64,000 nucleotides of DNA from Marinobacter adhaerens HP15 (lineage in GTDB: Bacteria; Pseudomonadota; Gammaproteobacteria; Pseudomonadales; Oleiphilaceae): contig NC_017506.1 of assembly GCF_000166295.1 (NCBI RefSeq), positions 4,357,912 through 4,421,911 of the forward strand, read 5' to 3'. The notes under the pieces were generated by a model. The model was not told where the DNA came from. It ran no database searches and worked only from the letters and a program-made list of their open reading frames with translations. The translations under genes and the position numbers were made by a program. Every line of letters begins with the position of its first letter. Position 1 is the first letter of the stretch. Positions 42,466-50,475 of this stretch are shown piece by piece.

Positions 42466-42744
42466 ATGATCAAGAGCTTTAAGTGCAAGCACACAGAGGA
42501 GCTTGTAAAAACAGGTAAGACTCGGCGTTTCAATGCAATCCAGCGAACGGCCGAGCGTAAGTTACAGCAGCTGCTAAGCGCTGAAGCTCTTAAAGATTTA
42601 AAGTCTCCGCCCGGGAATAGACTTGAGCCGCTTTCTGGAGACAGAGAGGGGCAACACAGCATCCGGATCAATGACCAGTGGCGGTTGTGTTTCCGCTGGA
42701 CAGATGAAGGGGCGGAAGACGTGGAGATTGTTGATTACCACTAA
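42466..42744 (+). CDS. higB: HigB-type mRNA interferase toxin
   Basis: 92 residues from the ATG at 42466 (AAGGTGG upstream). Sequence marks of the RelE/HigB family are present: [64 protein letters not shown] (split over residues 35-85) and EIVDYH with the C-terminal histidine. HigB cleaves mRNA on the ribosome. It precedes its antitoxin, the order typical for higBA. The pair may stabilise the accessory region. Confidence 0.93.
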   Translation: MIKSFKCKHTEELVKTGKTRRFNAIQRTAERKLQQLLSAEALKDLKSPPGNRLEPLSGDREGQHSIRINDQWRLCFRWTDEGAEDVEIVDYH

Positions 42745-42756
42745 GGAGGTCGCGCA

Positions 42757-43071
42757 ATGGTTACTGTAGGTATGCGCCCTATCCATCCAGGAGAGATTTT
42801 ACTTGAGGATTACCTTGAGCCTCTTGGCATGAGTGTGAATGCGCTTTCAAAAGAACTTTATGTTCCTGCACAGCGCCTGAACGAGATTGTTCGCGAGCGT
42901 CGTGGTGTGTCCGCGGATACGGCCATGCGTTTGGCCCGTTACTTTGGGACTACCGAGCAGTTTTGGCTCAATTTGCAGACTGACTACGATCTGCGCCGTG
43001 CCCGTGAGGAGAAAGCCGACCAAATCAATAAACTGATTACGCCTCGTAAGCCTGGCCATCACGCTGCCTGA
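42757..43071 (+). CDS. higA: HigA antitoxin, XRE-family
   Basis: 104 residues, 12 bp after higB, with a perfect AAGGAGG ribosome site. RPIHPGEILLEDYLEPLGMSVNALSKELYVPAQRLNEIVRERRGVSADTAMRLARYFG (split) is the HigA/VapI helix-turn-helix. It neutralises HigB and represses the operon, probably through the two palindromes upstream. Confidence 0.95.
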   Translation: MVTVGMRPIHPGEILLEDYLEPLGMSVNALSKELYVPAQRLNEIVRERRGVSADTAMRLARYFGTTEQFWLNLQTDYDLRRAREEKADQINKLITPRKPGHHAA

Positions 43072-43232
43072 ACTCTACTCTTTGCCGCTCTTGGTCTCCA
43101 AGACGTAAGCGATCGCCGAGGTTCTCCCTTCAGCGCTGGCTGATCGGGGTTCGCTCTACTTAAGCCTGGCCAGCAGAAAACAGGCTTTTTAACCATACTT
43201 ATGGTTCCTATCCCTCAAAAGAGGGCTACACC

Positions 43233-43847
43233 ATGACATTTCCAATTGGCAAATCTCCCTGGAATAAGGGAAAGCTCGTGGGCCAAAAACTTCCTCTCAA
43301 ACTGGAACAGATCTGGGCTATACGTATTCGATTAGAAATCGCAAAGAACATCCGCGAGTTGGCGATGTTCAACATGGCGATTGATTGCAAACTCCGATCC
43401 TGCGATATGGTTAAGCTTCTGGTTCGAGATATTTCCAGAAACGGAGAGGTACTGGATAGGGCCCAAGTCATTCAGCAGAAAACCAGTCAACCTGTCCAGT
43501 TTGAGATAACGAAAAAGACGCGCGAATCGGTTGAAGCGTGGATCAAATTGCGCGGTCTTACAGGTATGGATTATCTGTGGCCGAGTCGGATGAGACAGTT
43601 TGACCACATCACTACTCATCAATATGCCCGTCTCGTCAAAAAATGGATTACCAGCATTGGACTTGATCCTTCAGTCTACGCAACCCACTCAATGCGACGT
43701 AGCAAAGCGACATTGATCTACAAGAAGACCAAGAATCTTCGAGCGGTGCAGTTGCTATTGGGACACACAAATATGTCCAGTACCGTGCGATACCTTGGTG
43801 TCGAGGTGGAGGATGCTTTGGAGATCGCGGAGAGTATTGAGATTTGA
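43233..43847 (+). CDS. short tyrosine recombinase (catalytic domain only)
   Basis: 204 residues, AGAGGG before the ATG. The catalytic pattern can be followed: RSCDMVKLLVRDI (first Arg), HSMRRSKATLIY (His-x-x-Arg), LLGHTNMSSTVRYLGVE (His and nucleophilic Tyr). The N-terminal core-binding domain of phage and integron integrases is absent; the protein starts with a short basic stretch. Proteins of this size are widespread in accessory regions of gammaproteobacteria. It lacks the alpha-I2 insertion of integron integrases, so it does not explain the cassettes. Confidence 0.88.
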   Translation: MTFPIGKSPWNKGKLVGQKLPLKLEQIWAIRIRLEIAKNIRELAMFNMAIDCKLRSCDMVKLLVRDISRNGEVLDRAQVIQQKTSQPVQFEITKKTRESVEAWIKLRGLTGMDYLWPSRMRQFDHITTHQYARLVKKWITSIGLDPSVYATHSMRRSKATLIYKKTKNLRAVQLLLGHTNMSSTVRYLGVEVEDALEIAESIEI

Positions 43848-43949
43848 TGGGGTAAAGCTGCCCTCAAGCGTAGATTACTGGTGATCGAAGCTTCTCTCGG
43901 AGTCAGGCGATGAGCAATTTCGGGCTCTGCCAGGGCCCCTCCATTGCCT

Positions 43950-43966
43950 AAACAAAAGCGGACATT
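43950..43966. repeat. half copy of the dispersed hairpin repeat
   Basis: AAACAAAAGCGGACATT, the right arm only. It lies in the 227-bp spacer between the recombinase and the MerR gene, which otherwise holds only the MerR promoter region. Confidence 0.5.
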
Positions 43967-44074
43967 GGCCTGGCTTTCGGGAAATTGTAGGCTGACTCAA
44001 AACCACGTTCATTGTTGACCCGTCTATAACTTCATAGTTTACCTTCTATCTGTAGTAGCAAAGTTGGGGGTGTC

Positions 44075-45243
44075 ATGTATCGAATCTCAGAGCTGGCTGC
44101 ACAGCTCAATCTATCCCGATCAACTTTGTTGTATTACGAAAAAAAGGATTGATCACTGGCAAGCGTCAGTCGAACGGATATCGATTTTACGGGGAAAAGG
44201 ACCTCCAGCGCCTTCGACTGTTGCAACAGCTACAAGCCGGGGGGCTGAGCCTTCAGGAGTGCAAGGACTGCCTCGATGGCAAGCTCGATAGAGGCATGCT
44301 GCAACGCCGAATGGTGCAGTTGAATGCTGAGATCGAAGCAAAGCAGAGAGCCAGTCGCCTGCTTTCTGCATTGCTCGGTAAAGGCTCGTTGCGTGCCTGG
44401 CACCAGGTAACTGACCGGGTCGCACCCGACGCCTACCTAGATTGGATTAAACAGCAAGGCTTCAGTGAGCGGCAAGCCCTGCATTTGAAATGGTTATCTA
44501 AAGATATGAATCAACATGACCAATACATGGCCGACTTTATGGCCGTTTTCCAGGGCCTTGACCGTTGGGGACCAGGTTCTGAAGAAGATACTGTTAAAGC
44601 TCTGGCCCGAGTGCCTATCGTACCAACTCAAGTTGTTGATATCGGCTGTGGCAAGGGCCTTGCCACTATCATACTTGCCGAAAAGACAAAGGCTCAGGTC
44701 GTGGCCGTGGACAATGAAGCAAGCGCAATAGAGGCGTTGAAACAACGGCTTGTTGAGCAAGGCCTTCAAGACCGAGTGAGAACCGAATGCGCAAGTATGA
44801 CGGATTTGCCATTCCAGACTGGCAGCTTCGATCTCGCTTGGGCAGAAGCGTCGGCCTACGTTATGGGCTTTGAGAAAGCGCTTACAACCTGGAAAAAACT
44901 CTTGAAGCCAAAAGGCTGCATCGTGGTGAATGATTTGGTTTGGCTGACAGACACGCCAAGTCAGACCGCCGTGGACTTTTGGCATCAAGAATATCCTGAC
45001 ATGCAATCAGTTACTTTACGTGAGCAACAAATCCGGCGGGCGGGATATACGGTAATTGATCATTTTTCCCTGAGCCAGCAGGCATGGGCAAATTGTTATG
45101 AACCTTTGCGTTCACGCCTCAATGAATTGAAGCCTCAGATGGCCGAGTCGACGGCACTGGCCGACATTGATCGAGAAATTGGAATTATTGACCAGTATCT
45201 CGGTGAGTTTGGTTATGAGATGTTCATCTTGCAGGTCGATTAA
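44075..45243 (+). CDS. MerR-type regulator fused to SAM methyltransferase, with -1 frameshift site
   Basis: The ATG at 44075 (GGGGG upstream) opens MYRISELAAQLNLSRSTLLYYEKK, the MerR helix-turn-helix, then meets a TGA at 44150. A -1 shift at A-AAA-AAG (44140-44146) restores the expected YYEKKGLITGKRQSNGYRF and the frame runs to 45243. The downstream part has a coiled region (VQLNAEIEAKQRASRLL), then a class I methyltransferase domain: VVDIGCGKGLATIILAEK, VVAVDNEASAIE, LKPKGCIVVNDLVW. Whole length would be about 390 residues. MerR-methyltransferase fusions of this kind exist in other bacteria. The shift could be programmed, or the gene may have lost one A from an 8-A run. Confidence 0.8.
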
Positions 45244-45265
45244 ACAGAACGGCTTGCTCCATCTC

Positions 45266-45284
45266 GAATGTCCGCTTTGCGACC
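45266..45284. repeat. left half of the dispersed hairpin repeat
   Basis: GAATGTCCGCTTTGCGACC directly downstream of the MerR-methyltransferase gene. No right arm is visible nearby. Confidence 0.6.
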
Positions 45285-45404
45285 GATTGCCCTATTTGGA
45301 GGAAGAAACCCACTTCTTGAGTCATACTTAAAGGCCCCGCCCTGAATAGGGGTTGTACGGCCTCCCGTCACCCTCTATCAACCAACCTCACGAGAGGCAA
45401 TGGT

Positions 45405-45857
45405 ATGACTCACTTCAACCTATTACTCCCAATCACCCTGACGATGCTCGTTCTTGTGCCCACCGTCGGTGCACAAGATCAAGAAGCACAGCCGCTTCTC
45501 TACCAGACAGGCGACCCCACCGAATGGCCTCCCGAGCTGGACGCAGTCATCGCCGCGCCGGAAAATCACACAGTGCTCCTGGAAAACGAGCGAGTGCGCG
45601 TGTTCGAAGTTACCCTCGCCCCCGGTGAACTGGAGAACCTGCACCATCACCGTTGGCCCAGCGTTCTTCACATCACGGAGGCGGGTCACTTCATTGACCG
45701 CAACGCGGACGGCGAAGTCATCTTCGACTCCAGGGAGATGAGCGGGCCGCTAACGTTGCCGCTGACGATGTGGAAGGATCCGGAGGCTCCTCATTCCGTC
45801 GAGAACCTGAGTACTACGCAGAGGCTCAGGCTCCTCCGGGTCGAATTGAAGCAGTAG
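45405..45857 (+). CDS. secreted cupin-fold protein
   Basis: 150 residues with GAGAGG upstream. An N-terminal signal peptide (TLTMLVLVPTVGAQ) points to the periplasm. The core VRVFEVTLAPGELENLHHHRWPSVLHITEAGHFID has the metal-binding histidine cluster of a cupin, and the second half DPEAPHSVENLSTTQRLRLLRVEL ends the barrel. Substrate or ligand unknown. The spacer behind it (45858-46153) holds GC-rich inverted segments and a left half of the dispersed repeat. Confidence 0.8.
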   Translation: MTHFNLLLPITLTMLVLVPTVGAQDQEAQPLLYQTGDPTEWPPELDAVIAAPENHTVLLENERVRVFEVTLAPGELENLHHHRWPSVLHITEAGHFIDRNADGEVIFDSREMSGPLTLPLTMWKDPEAPHSVENLSTTQRLRLLRVELKQ

Positions 45858-46014
45858 GGGGCGCTAATTCGGCAGGCCGGGGTTCTGGCGGCGCTCTCTC
45901 AGAGCTTCGCCACCAAGCCGTCTGACCAGTCGCTTAGGCGCCGTTCCGGCCGTAAGCCGCCACTGAGCGCCCTAATCAGGGAGCTCTTAAGCTTATGCGT
46001 TCGGATTAAAACCT

Positions 46015-46033
46015 GAATGTTTGCTTTGCGACC
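46015..46033. repeat. left half of the dispersed hairpin repeat
   Basis: GAATGTTTGCTTTGCGACC, two mismatches from the consensus, in the 296-bp spacer between the cupin and the DUF3592 protein. Confidence 0.55.
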
Positions 46034-46153
46034 GCCGGTTACGAATAAATAGCGGTCAATTATTTGCGCACCGCAACGAAAAGCAATTCGTTTTATCCTT
46101 CCAGAAAATATGGAAAATAGAAATATCGATCCTGGACCAACAGAGCGAACAGC

Positions 46154-46639
46154 GTGGAATACCTCGTTTCGATGTGGGAGCTGGCTAAAGCCGGTGATAA
46201 GCAAGGTGTCGTATTTTTCATCGCCCTTTACTGCTTTTTGATAATGAGTCTTTCACTCATAGGCCAGTTGAGAATGCGACAGTGGCCTTCAGTCAGAGGC
46301 AAATTGCTGGATGGCGGCACCCGCACCTTCGGCGGGAGCGATCGATATGACGCTGATACTCGATATGTTGTTAGCGCGCTCTATGAATATGAGGTCGATG
46401 GCAAAAGGTATCAGGGCAAACGTGTCTCACCTTGGATCTTCGTCACCAATCGAAACGCTAGGGGTATTCTCGATCATCAGTTCAAAAGTGTGGATCGGCA
46501 CGGGGACTTAATTAAGATTTTCTATAACCCGAACAACCCGAAGAAAAGCACACTGTTAAAGCCCGGTAAATTCGGACTTTGCGTATCTTTCGCAATTTGG
46601 ATAGGCCCGCTGCTAGCCTACGGGGCGTCTTTTCATTAA
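46154..46639 (+). CDS. DUF3592-type membrane protein
   Basis: 161 residues from a GTG at 46154; an ATG at 46172 is an alternative. A membrane helix near residues 18-38, then the DUF3592 pattern WPSVRGKLL...YVVSALYEYEVDGKRYQGKRV and IKIFYNPNNPKKSTLLKPG, and a second helix at the C-terminus. Family function unknown. It lies alone between two copies of the dispersed repeat. Confidence 0.7.
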   Translation: MEYLVSMWELAKAGDKQGVVFFIALYCFLIMSLSLIGQLRMRQWPSVRGKLLDGGTRTFGGSDRYDADTRYVVSALYEYEVDGKRYQGKRVSPWIFVTNRNARGILDHQFKSVDRHGDLIKIFYNPNNPKKSTLLKPGKFGLCVSFAIWIGPLLAYGASFH

Positions 46640-46676
46640 ACCTCGCCGATGATGCCGGCAGCTGAAACTGAGATCT

Positions 46677-46726
46677 GAACGTCCGCTTTGCGACCTGACC
46701 TCCTCAAATTTAAAAGGCGGGCGTTC
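46677..46726. repeat. dispersed hairpin repeat, diverged complete copy
   Basis: Left arm GAACGTCCGCTTTGCGACC pairs with AAAAGGCGGGCGTTC. A second small stem GGCGGG-CGTT-CCCGCC (46716-46731) overlaps its right arm. Confidence 0.6.
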
Positions 46727-46822
46727 CCGCCTCTGACCTTTCGGTCCATTTAGGGCGCCCCTGGGCAGGTGATAAGCCTGAATAGTCCATTTGCAAGAGT
46801 CGCTGGGAGAAAATACGACCAG

Positions 46823-47290
46823 ATGTTTAGCATAATTGATTTTCTAATCGCCTCAACCTTCATCTGCATGGTTATGGCTTTAGTCGTCTGGTCGCAGGTC
46901 AAACCAGATTCAAAGGCCGATAAACAGGATCCTGAGATACGTGCTCAGCGGGCAGCCGCATTTTTTGCGCAGGCCGGCCATTGGGCAAGCTCGGCAGTAA
47001 ACTTCGTCATAGGTGTTTTGCTTGGGGTCGCAATCAACGACTTGGTTCGATTGATGTTTACCGGGGCCTGGGCTGCAGTATTTAGCATTGTCGTCTTGTC
47101 TGCTGCACTGTTTTTTATCGTTTTTTTGCATGACCGATTGGGTAGAAAACTCTTTCCGACTGGGATTCGGCCAGCTCGTGAACCAAAGGGAGTGAGTAAA
47201 AAACCGCTGTTTCGGCGTCTTAGTCTGCCTACAGGTCTTGTTCTTGGGGTTGTCGTCGCCAGTCTCGGCCTGGATGATTGGCTCTTATGA
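46823..47290 (+). CDS. small integral membrane protein, unknown
   Basis: 155 residues from the ATG at 46823; the frame is open upstream to a GTG at 46769. About four hydrophobic segments are visible (FLIASTFICMVMALVVW, SAVNFVIGVLLGVAI, AAVFSIVVLSAALFFIVF, LVLGVVVASLGLDD). I do not recognise the family. It is the last gene before the tRNA scar. Confidence 0.6.
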   Translation: MFSIIDFLIASTFICMVMALVVWSQVKPDSKADKQDPEIRAQRAAAFFAQAGHWASSAVNFVIGVLLGVAINDLVRLMFTGAWAAVFSIVVLSAALFFIVFLHDRLGRKLFPTGIRPAREPKGVSKKPLFRRLSLPTGLVLGVVVASLGLDDWLL

Positions 47291-47421
47291 GGTCTCCATT
47301 GACCCGAAGTGGCTGCGCTATCGAGATGGTGAGGTGAATCCGTGAAAGGGTCCCGTTACTGGGTGGTTATGCACCGGCCTGAAGTGACCGGGTAACAGCA
47401 AGGCACCATACAGGCACAGCC

Positions 47422-47455
47422 AAATAAAAAAGGCCTGCGTTTTCACGCAAGCCTT
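47422..47455 (-). terminator. rho-independent terminator downstream of the tRNA-Arg remnant
   Basis: Stem AAGGCCTGCGT / ACGCAAGCCTT with loop TTTC and one mismatch. Read on the minus strand it is followed by a run of T (complement of AAATAAAAAA). It sits 10 bp past the tRNA 3' end, where the terminator of the original tRNA gene would be. Confidence 0.75.
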
Positions 47456-47464
47456 CGAAAATAA

Positions 47465-47509
47465 TGGCGCGCCCGATAGGATTCGAACCTATGACCTTTG
47501 CCTCCGGAG
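47465..47509 (-). pseudogene. 3' fragment of tRNA-Arg(CCG), integration scar
   Basis: On the minus strand the 45 bases read as the anticodon loop CTCCGGA (anticodon CCG), the 3' anticodon stem GGCAA, a variable loop, the T-arm ATAGG-TTCGAAT-CCTAT, the acceptor strand CGGGCGC, discriminator G and CCA. The 5' half (acceptor strand, D-arm and 5' anticodon stem) is missing; the sequence before the loop does not pair. Such 3' fragments are left by tyrosine-recombinase elements that use the tRNA 3' half as att site. Confidence 0.85.
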
Positions 47510-47848
47510 TGCACTCTTCTTTGGTGTTCTAAGGAGGGGTTAATCGACTTAATTTGAGGTGGTTCAAATGGTTAGGTTTCAAGTTGCGCCTTCTAGAAAA
47601 CCCTTTTAATACCAATGTTTACACGATTAACGCCGAATCTGGGCACAGGGTTGTCCGGTTAGAGTTGGCAAAAACCTACCATAGCGACCGCTGCCCTCGA
47701 CCCTTGATTTCGTACTTTACTCGCCCAGTTTTACTTAAACAACTACCTGAATTTTGTCCGGTTGCAGCTGCGTTGAATTGGACATAGTTCAGCCAATTTG
47801 GACTTACATCCTAGGAGCAAAAACGAATACTACTCGTAAATTCCTGTC
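47510..47848. other. 339-bp spacer right of the tRNA scar
   Basis: An open frame at 47554-47787 (77 codons) has no recognisable product and no good ribosome site. Base composition is AT-richer than the core. By tRNA polarity this side is the element side of the scar. Confidence 0.4.
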
Positions 47849-47895
47849 AAACATGGTCAATGATTGACCATGTTTTGGGCTGAAGCCTATATAAT
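47849..47895 (+). promoter_or_regulatory. 27-bp perfect palindrome over a promoter
   Basis: Arms AAACATGGTCAAT (47849-47861) and ATTGACCATGTTT (47863-47875) are exact complements around one central base. TTGACC within the right arm (47864-47869) can serve as -35, with TATATA/TATAAT at 47888-47895 as -10 at 18-20 bp. It looks like a repressor operator for the downstream cyclase gene. Confidence 0.7.
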
Positions 47896-47959
47896 CCTCT
47901 CCTTTCCATTACCGCCGTCTTTGTTTCGTGCTGATTTCAGCACCTGTGAGTACCTGTTT

Positions 47960-48877
47960 TTGAATACTTACAACCTGCCCACTCTTTCCGATTACAAATG
48001 GTTCCTGAATACTCTTCCCGAAGCGGCCCTTGTCGTTGACGATCGCGGTGAAATCCTTATTGCTAATGAAATGGCCAAGCGGGTATTCAAATCCAACGGT
48101 GATAGCTTCCACGCAAAGCATGTCTGGGAACTCATTCCAGTTGAGAAGCGCGAAGGTCACGACGATAAGATGGCGAGCTTTCATAAATCTCCAGAGAAGG
48201 AGTCACGGATCGCAAATTCTGCGTTGGAAGCTGTGCGAGGGGACGGGACACGCTTCGCCATCGTTATTATTCTGAGGCAGATTACGTTAGCGTGCGGAAG
48301 TTACACCCTGGCGATTTGTCAGGATGTATCTGAGCAGCGTTACCTTGTGACCGGGTTGCGGAATGAACTGGACCAGGAACGACTGCTTGCCCGGACAGAT
48401 CCCCTTACGTCGATTGCTAACATTCGGAGCTTTCGGGCAGAGCTTGAACGCTCCATCGAACGTCTTTCTCGCTACGGTCGACATTTCACGCTAATCAGTA
48501 TTGATCTGGACAACTTCAAGCCGATTAACGATGAATACGGTCATGCAGAGGGAGACAAAGTGCTCATAGACGTGGGGGATACTCTCAAGTCTGGCCTTCG
48601 TAGCGGCGACTTCCCGGCACGCATCGGTGGCGACGAATTTGCGGTGTTGCTTCCTGATACGGATTTCGACGCGGCCAGGAAGTTTATCCCGCGCCTGGTC
48701 GAGACCCTGGAGAACAAGATGAAGAAGAATGACTGGCCGGTGACGTTTTCACTTGGCGTGGTGACCTTCAATGAAACACCCGGTCGAGTCGATAAAGCCC
48801 TGATGGTGGCTGATGAAACCATGTACCTCGCGAAACGGTCTGGCAAGAACAGAGCCGCAATGCGCACTTTTCAGTAA
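47960..48877 (+). CDS. PAS-GGDEF diguanylate cyclase
   Basis: 305 residues from a TTG at 47960. The frame is open from 47864, but that start falls inside the palindromic operator and ahead of the -10 box, so the later start is preferred though its ribosome site is weak. A PAS domain (FLNTLPEAALVVDDRGEILIAN, VWELIPVEKREGH) is followed by a GGDEF domain with RIGGDEFAVLLP and the I-site RSGD five residues ahead, so it should be an active, feedback-inhibited cyclase. The PAS domain lacks any cofactor motif I can name. Confidence 0.87.
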   Translation: MNTYNLPTLSDYKWFLNTLPEAALVVDDRGEILIANEMAKRVFKSNGDSFHAKHVWELIPVEKREGHDDKMASFHKSPEKESRIANSALEAVRGDGTRFAIVIILRQITLACGSYTLAICQDVSEQRYLVTGLRNELDQERLLARTDPLTSIANIRSFRAELERSIERLSRYGRHFTLISIDLDNFKPINDEYGHAEGDKVLIDVGDTLKSGLRSGDFPARIGGDEFAVLLPDTDFDAARKFIPRLVETLENKMKKNDWPVTFSLGVVTFNETPGRVDKALMVADETMYLAKRSGKNRAAMRTFQ

Positions 48878-48887
48878 GGCCTCCAGT

Positions 48888-49160
48888 CAGTTGAGCCAGA
48901 AAAAGCCGGTAGAGATGAACGCCAGTGTGGCATCTGCAACAGAGGAACAAACCGAAGTGGTTGAAAAGATCAACCAGAACATCACTCAAATTAATGATCT
49001 GGCCGGCCTGAGTGCCGATCGCTCTAGAGCTATTGATGGTATAAGCGACTCGCTTGAGAGGTATGCCAAGGAACTTGAAAATCGGACAGGAAAGTTCAAT
49101 TTGGCAGTTCGGTTCTTGAGGATTAGGGGCGATGCTCGGCCCCATCCCACCATCTCTTAA
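48888..49160 (+). pseudogene. C-terminal remnant of a methyl-accepting chemotaxis protein
   Basis: NASVASATEEQTEVVEKINQNITQINDLA and the following helix match the last, membrane-distal return helix of MCP signalling domains, ending in about 40 further residues and a stop at 49160. No sensor, HAMP or hairpin tip is present. The segment begins just after the cyclase stop. An ATG at 48915 could start a short product, but I take this as a decayed fragment. Confidence 0.75.
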
Positions 49161-49245
49161 ATTTGATATTGCCCCGGGCTTCTTCAAATATTCGTGATCT
49201 TTTGCCGCTATGGTCCATCCGTCTGACCACGTCCGTATTCGGGCG

Positions 49246-50349
49246 TCAAGGGGCAACATGATTGCTCGGAACGTAACCTTGATTCTCGCTCAAGAGCTCA
49301 TCGAAGGTTGTGATTTCTCCGGGCGAGTCGGGACAGTAGCCCGGTAGGTTTTCTACCGAATCCAAGACCGACTTTGATTGGATTAAGCCGATCAGATCTT
49401 GAACAGTCGCAAGTTTAAGATTCTCCTCTCGACATGCTAGAAGGTAGTGTTCTTCAGCAAGCTCTGAGAAAGAAAGTCCAAATTGATTCGCCGCAGCTTC
49501 CACTCCGAAACCAACATCTGCCATGCCAGCAGCTACACAGGCGGCAATGGCGGTGTGAGTGTATTCATAATGCGATGTGCAGTTCACTGCACCTAGGGTC
49601 AGCTTCTCTCGCTCCATAAGTAAGTCGAATAGGATGCGCGTCCCAGAATGCGTATCGCGACGAATGAACAGTGCATTAGACTCCGTTAGCTCTTTAAGAG
49701 ACTTTAAGGGGCCGACGCTCGGTTTCATCATTAAGCCTTCCTTACGCTTAACAAACCGAATCAATTTCAATTGAGCCCTGTTTAACTCGCTCTCATAGTG
49801 ATCTAGAACACGCTTGGCCAGAAATGGGCACGTTGGGAAGTGGAAACTTGAGATGTCGCATCGACCATTCAACAAGTCAAGCAGTGCTTCCTGAGGGTTT
49901 CGGTATTGGAGGTTAATTTCAACTTGGTCATTGTGTTGAGGTAGCAGTGATATGGCATAGCCGTGACTGGCATTAATCCGAAGTACTGCATTGCGCCCAG
50001 CCACCACTTTTTGAATCTCATCATTAATTTCTGAAGCCATGCTGTCGAGCTGAGGGCCAAGCCGCGCTCTAACTCTTTGTTCGGCCAGTAACACCCGTTC
50101 CCCAAGATCCGATAATCGAGTCCCCCTGCCTCTTTGCCGTACTACGATGGGAAACTCCAAAGCTTCGCCTAATTGGTGCAGCAGGTTCCAGGCATGGCGA
50201 TATGATATCCCTGCAAATTTTGCGGCTTCAGTTAGCTTTTCTGTCTCCCGAACCGCTTGTAGGAGAGGAAATATCGCAGGGTCGAGTTGGCTGGCATGAG
50301 TTGTATGGATAGCCCACGCTGGGAAAACAGAAAGTTTAGGTATAGCCAT
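49246..50349 (-). CDS. ModE-type HTH regulator with PBP-like domain, divergent from fds operon
   Basis: 367 residues from the ATG at 50349. The N-terminal winged HTH is of LysR/ModE type (LLQAVRETEKLTEAAKFAGISYRHAWNLLHQLGEAL, then RQRGRGTRLSDLGERVL). The rest is a periplasmic-binding-like sensor (LRINASHGYAISLLPQ, LFIRRDTHSGTRILFDLL, AAGMADVGFGVEAAANQFGLSF) similar in plan to the regulator at 11.7 kb. It is transcribed away from fdsGBA, so it probably controls that operon, perhaps in response to molybdate, tungstate or formate. In other bacteria fds operons have a LysR-type FdsR; this is a different build. Ligand unknown. Confidence 0.8.
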   Translation of the reverse strand: MAIPKLSVFPAWAIHTTHASQLDPAIFPLLQAVRETEKLTEAAKFAGISYRHAWNLLHQLGEALEFPIVVRQRGRGTRLSDLGERVLLAEQRVRARLGPQLDSMASEINDEIQKVVAGRNAVLRINASHGYAISLLPQHNDQVEINLQYRNPQEALLDLLNGRCDISSFHFPTCPFLAKRVLDHYESELNRAQLKLIRFVKRKEGLMMKPSVGPLKSLKELTESNALFIRRDTHSGTRILFDLLMEREKLTLGAVNCTSHYEYTHTAIAACVAAGMADVGFGVEAAANQFGLSFSELAEEHYLLACREENLKLATVQDLIGLIQSKSVLDSVENLPGYCPDSPGEITTFDELLSENQGYVPSNHVAP

Positions 50350-50475
50350 GCATATTGGGCTTCTTTTTAATGAGTGATAAGGTTCTTTTGTTGCATTTAA
50401 TACTACTAAATAAGAACAAGTGTGCATATATGCGGTGCGAATTTTAACTCCATCGCCTTAGGCATAGCGAGAGAG
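50350..50475. promoter_or_regulatory. regulator / fdsG divergent control region
   Basis: An AT-rich 126-bp spacer with a perfect palindrome GCATATATGC at 50424-50433 and a related GCATATTGGGC at about 50351. These are candidate binding sites for the divergent regulator. Confidence 0.45.

Noticed and set aside
43233..43847. Tyrosine recombinase as the missing integron integrase
   Set aside because: It is far shorter than IntI proteins, lacks the N-terminal core-binding domain and the integron-specific insertion, and lies 7 kb from the array on the far side.
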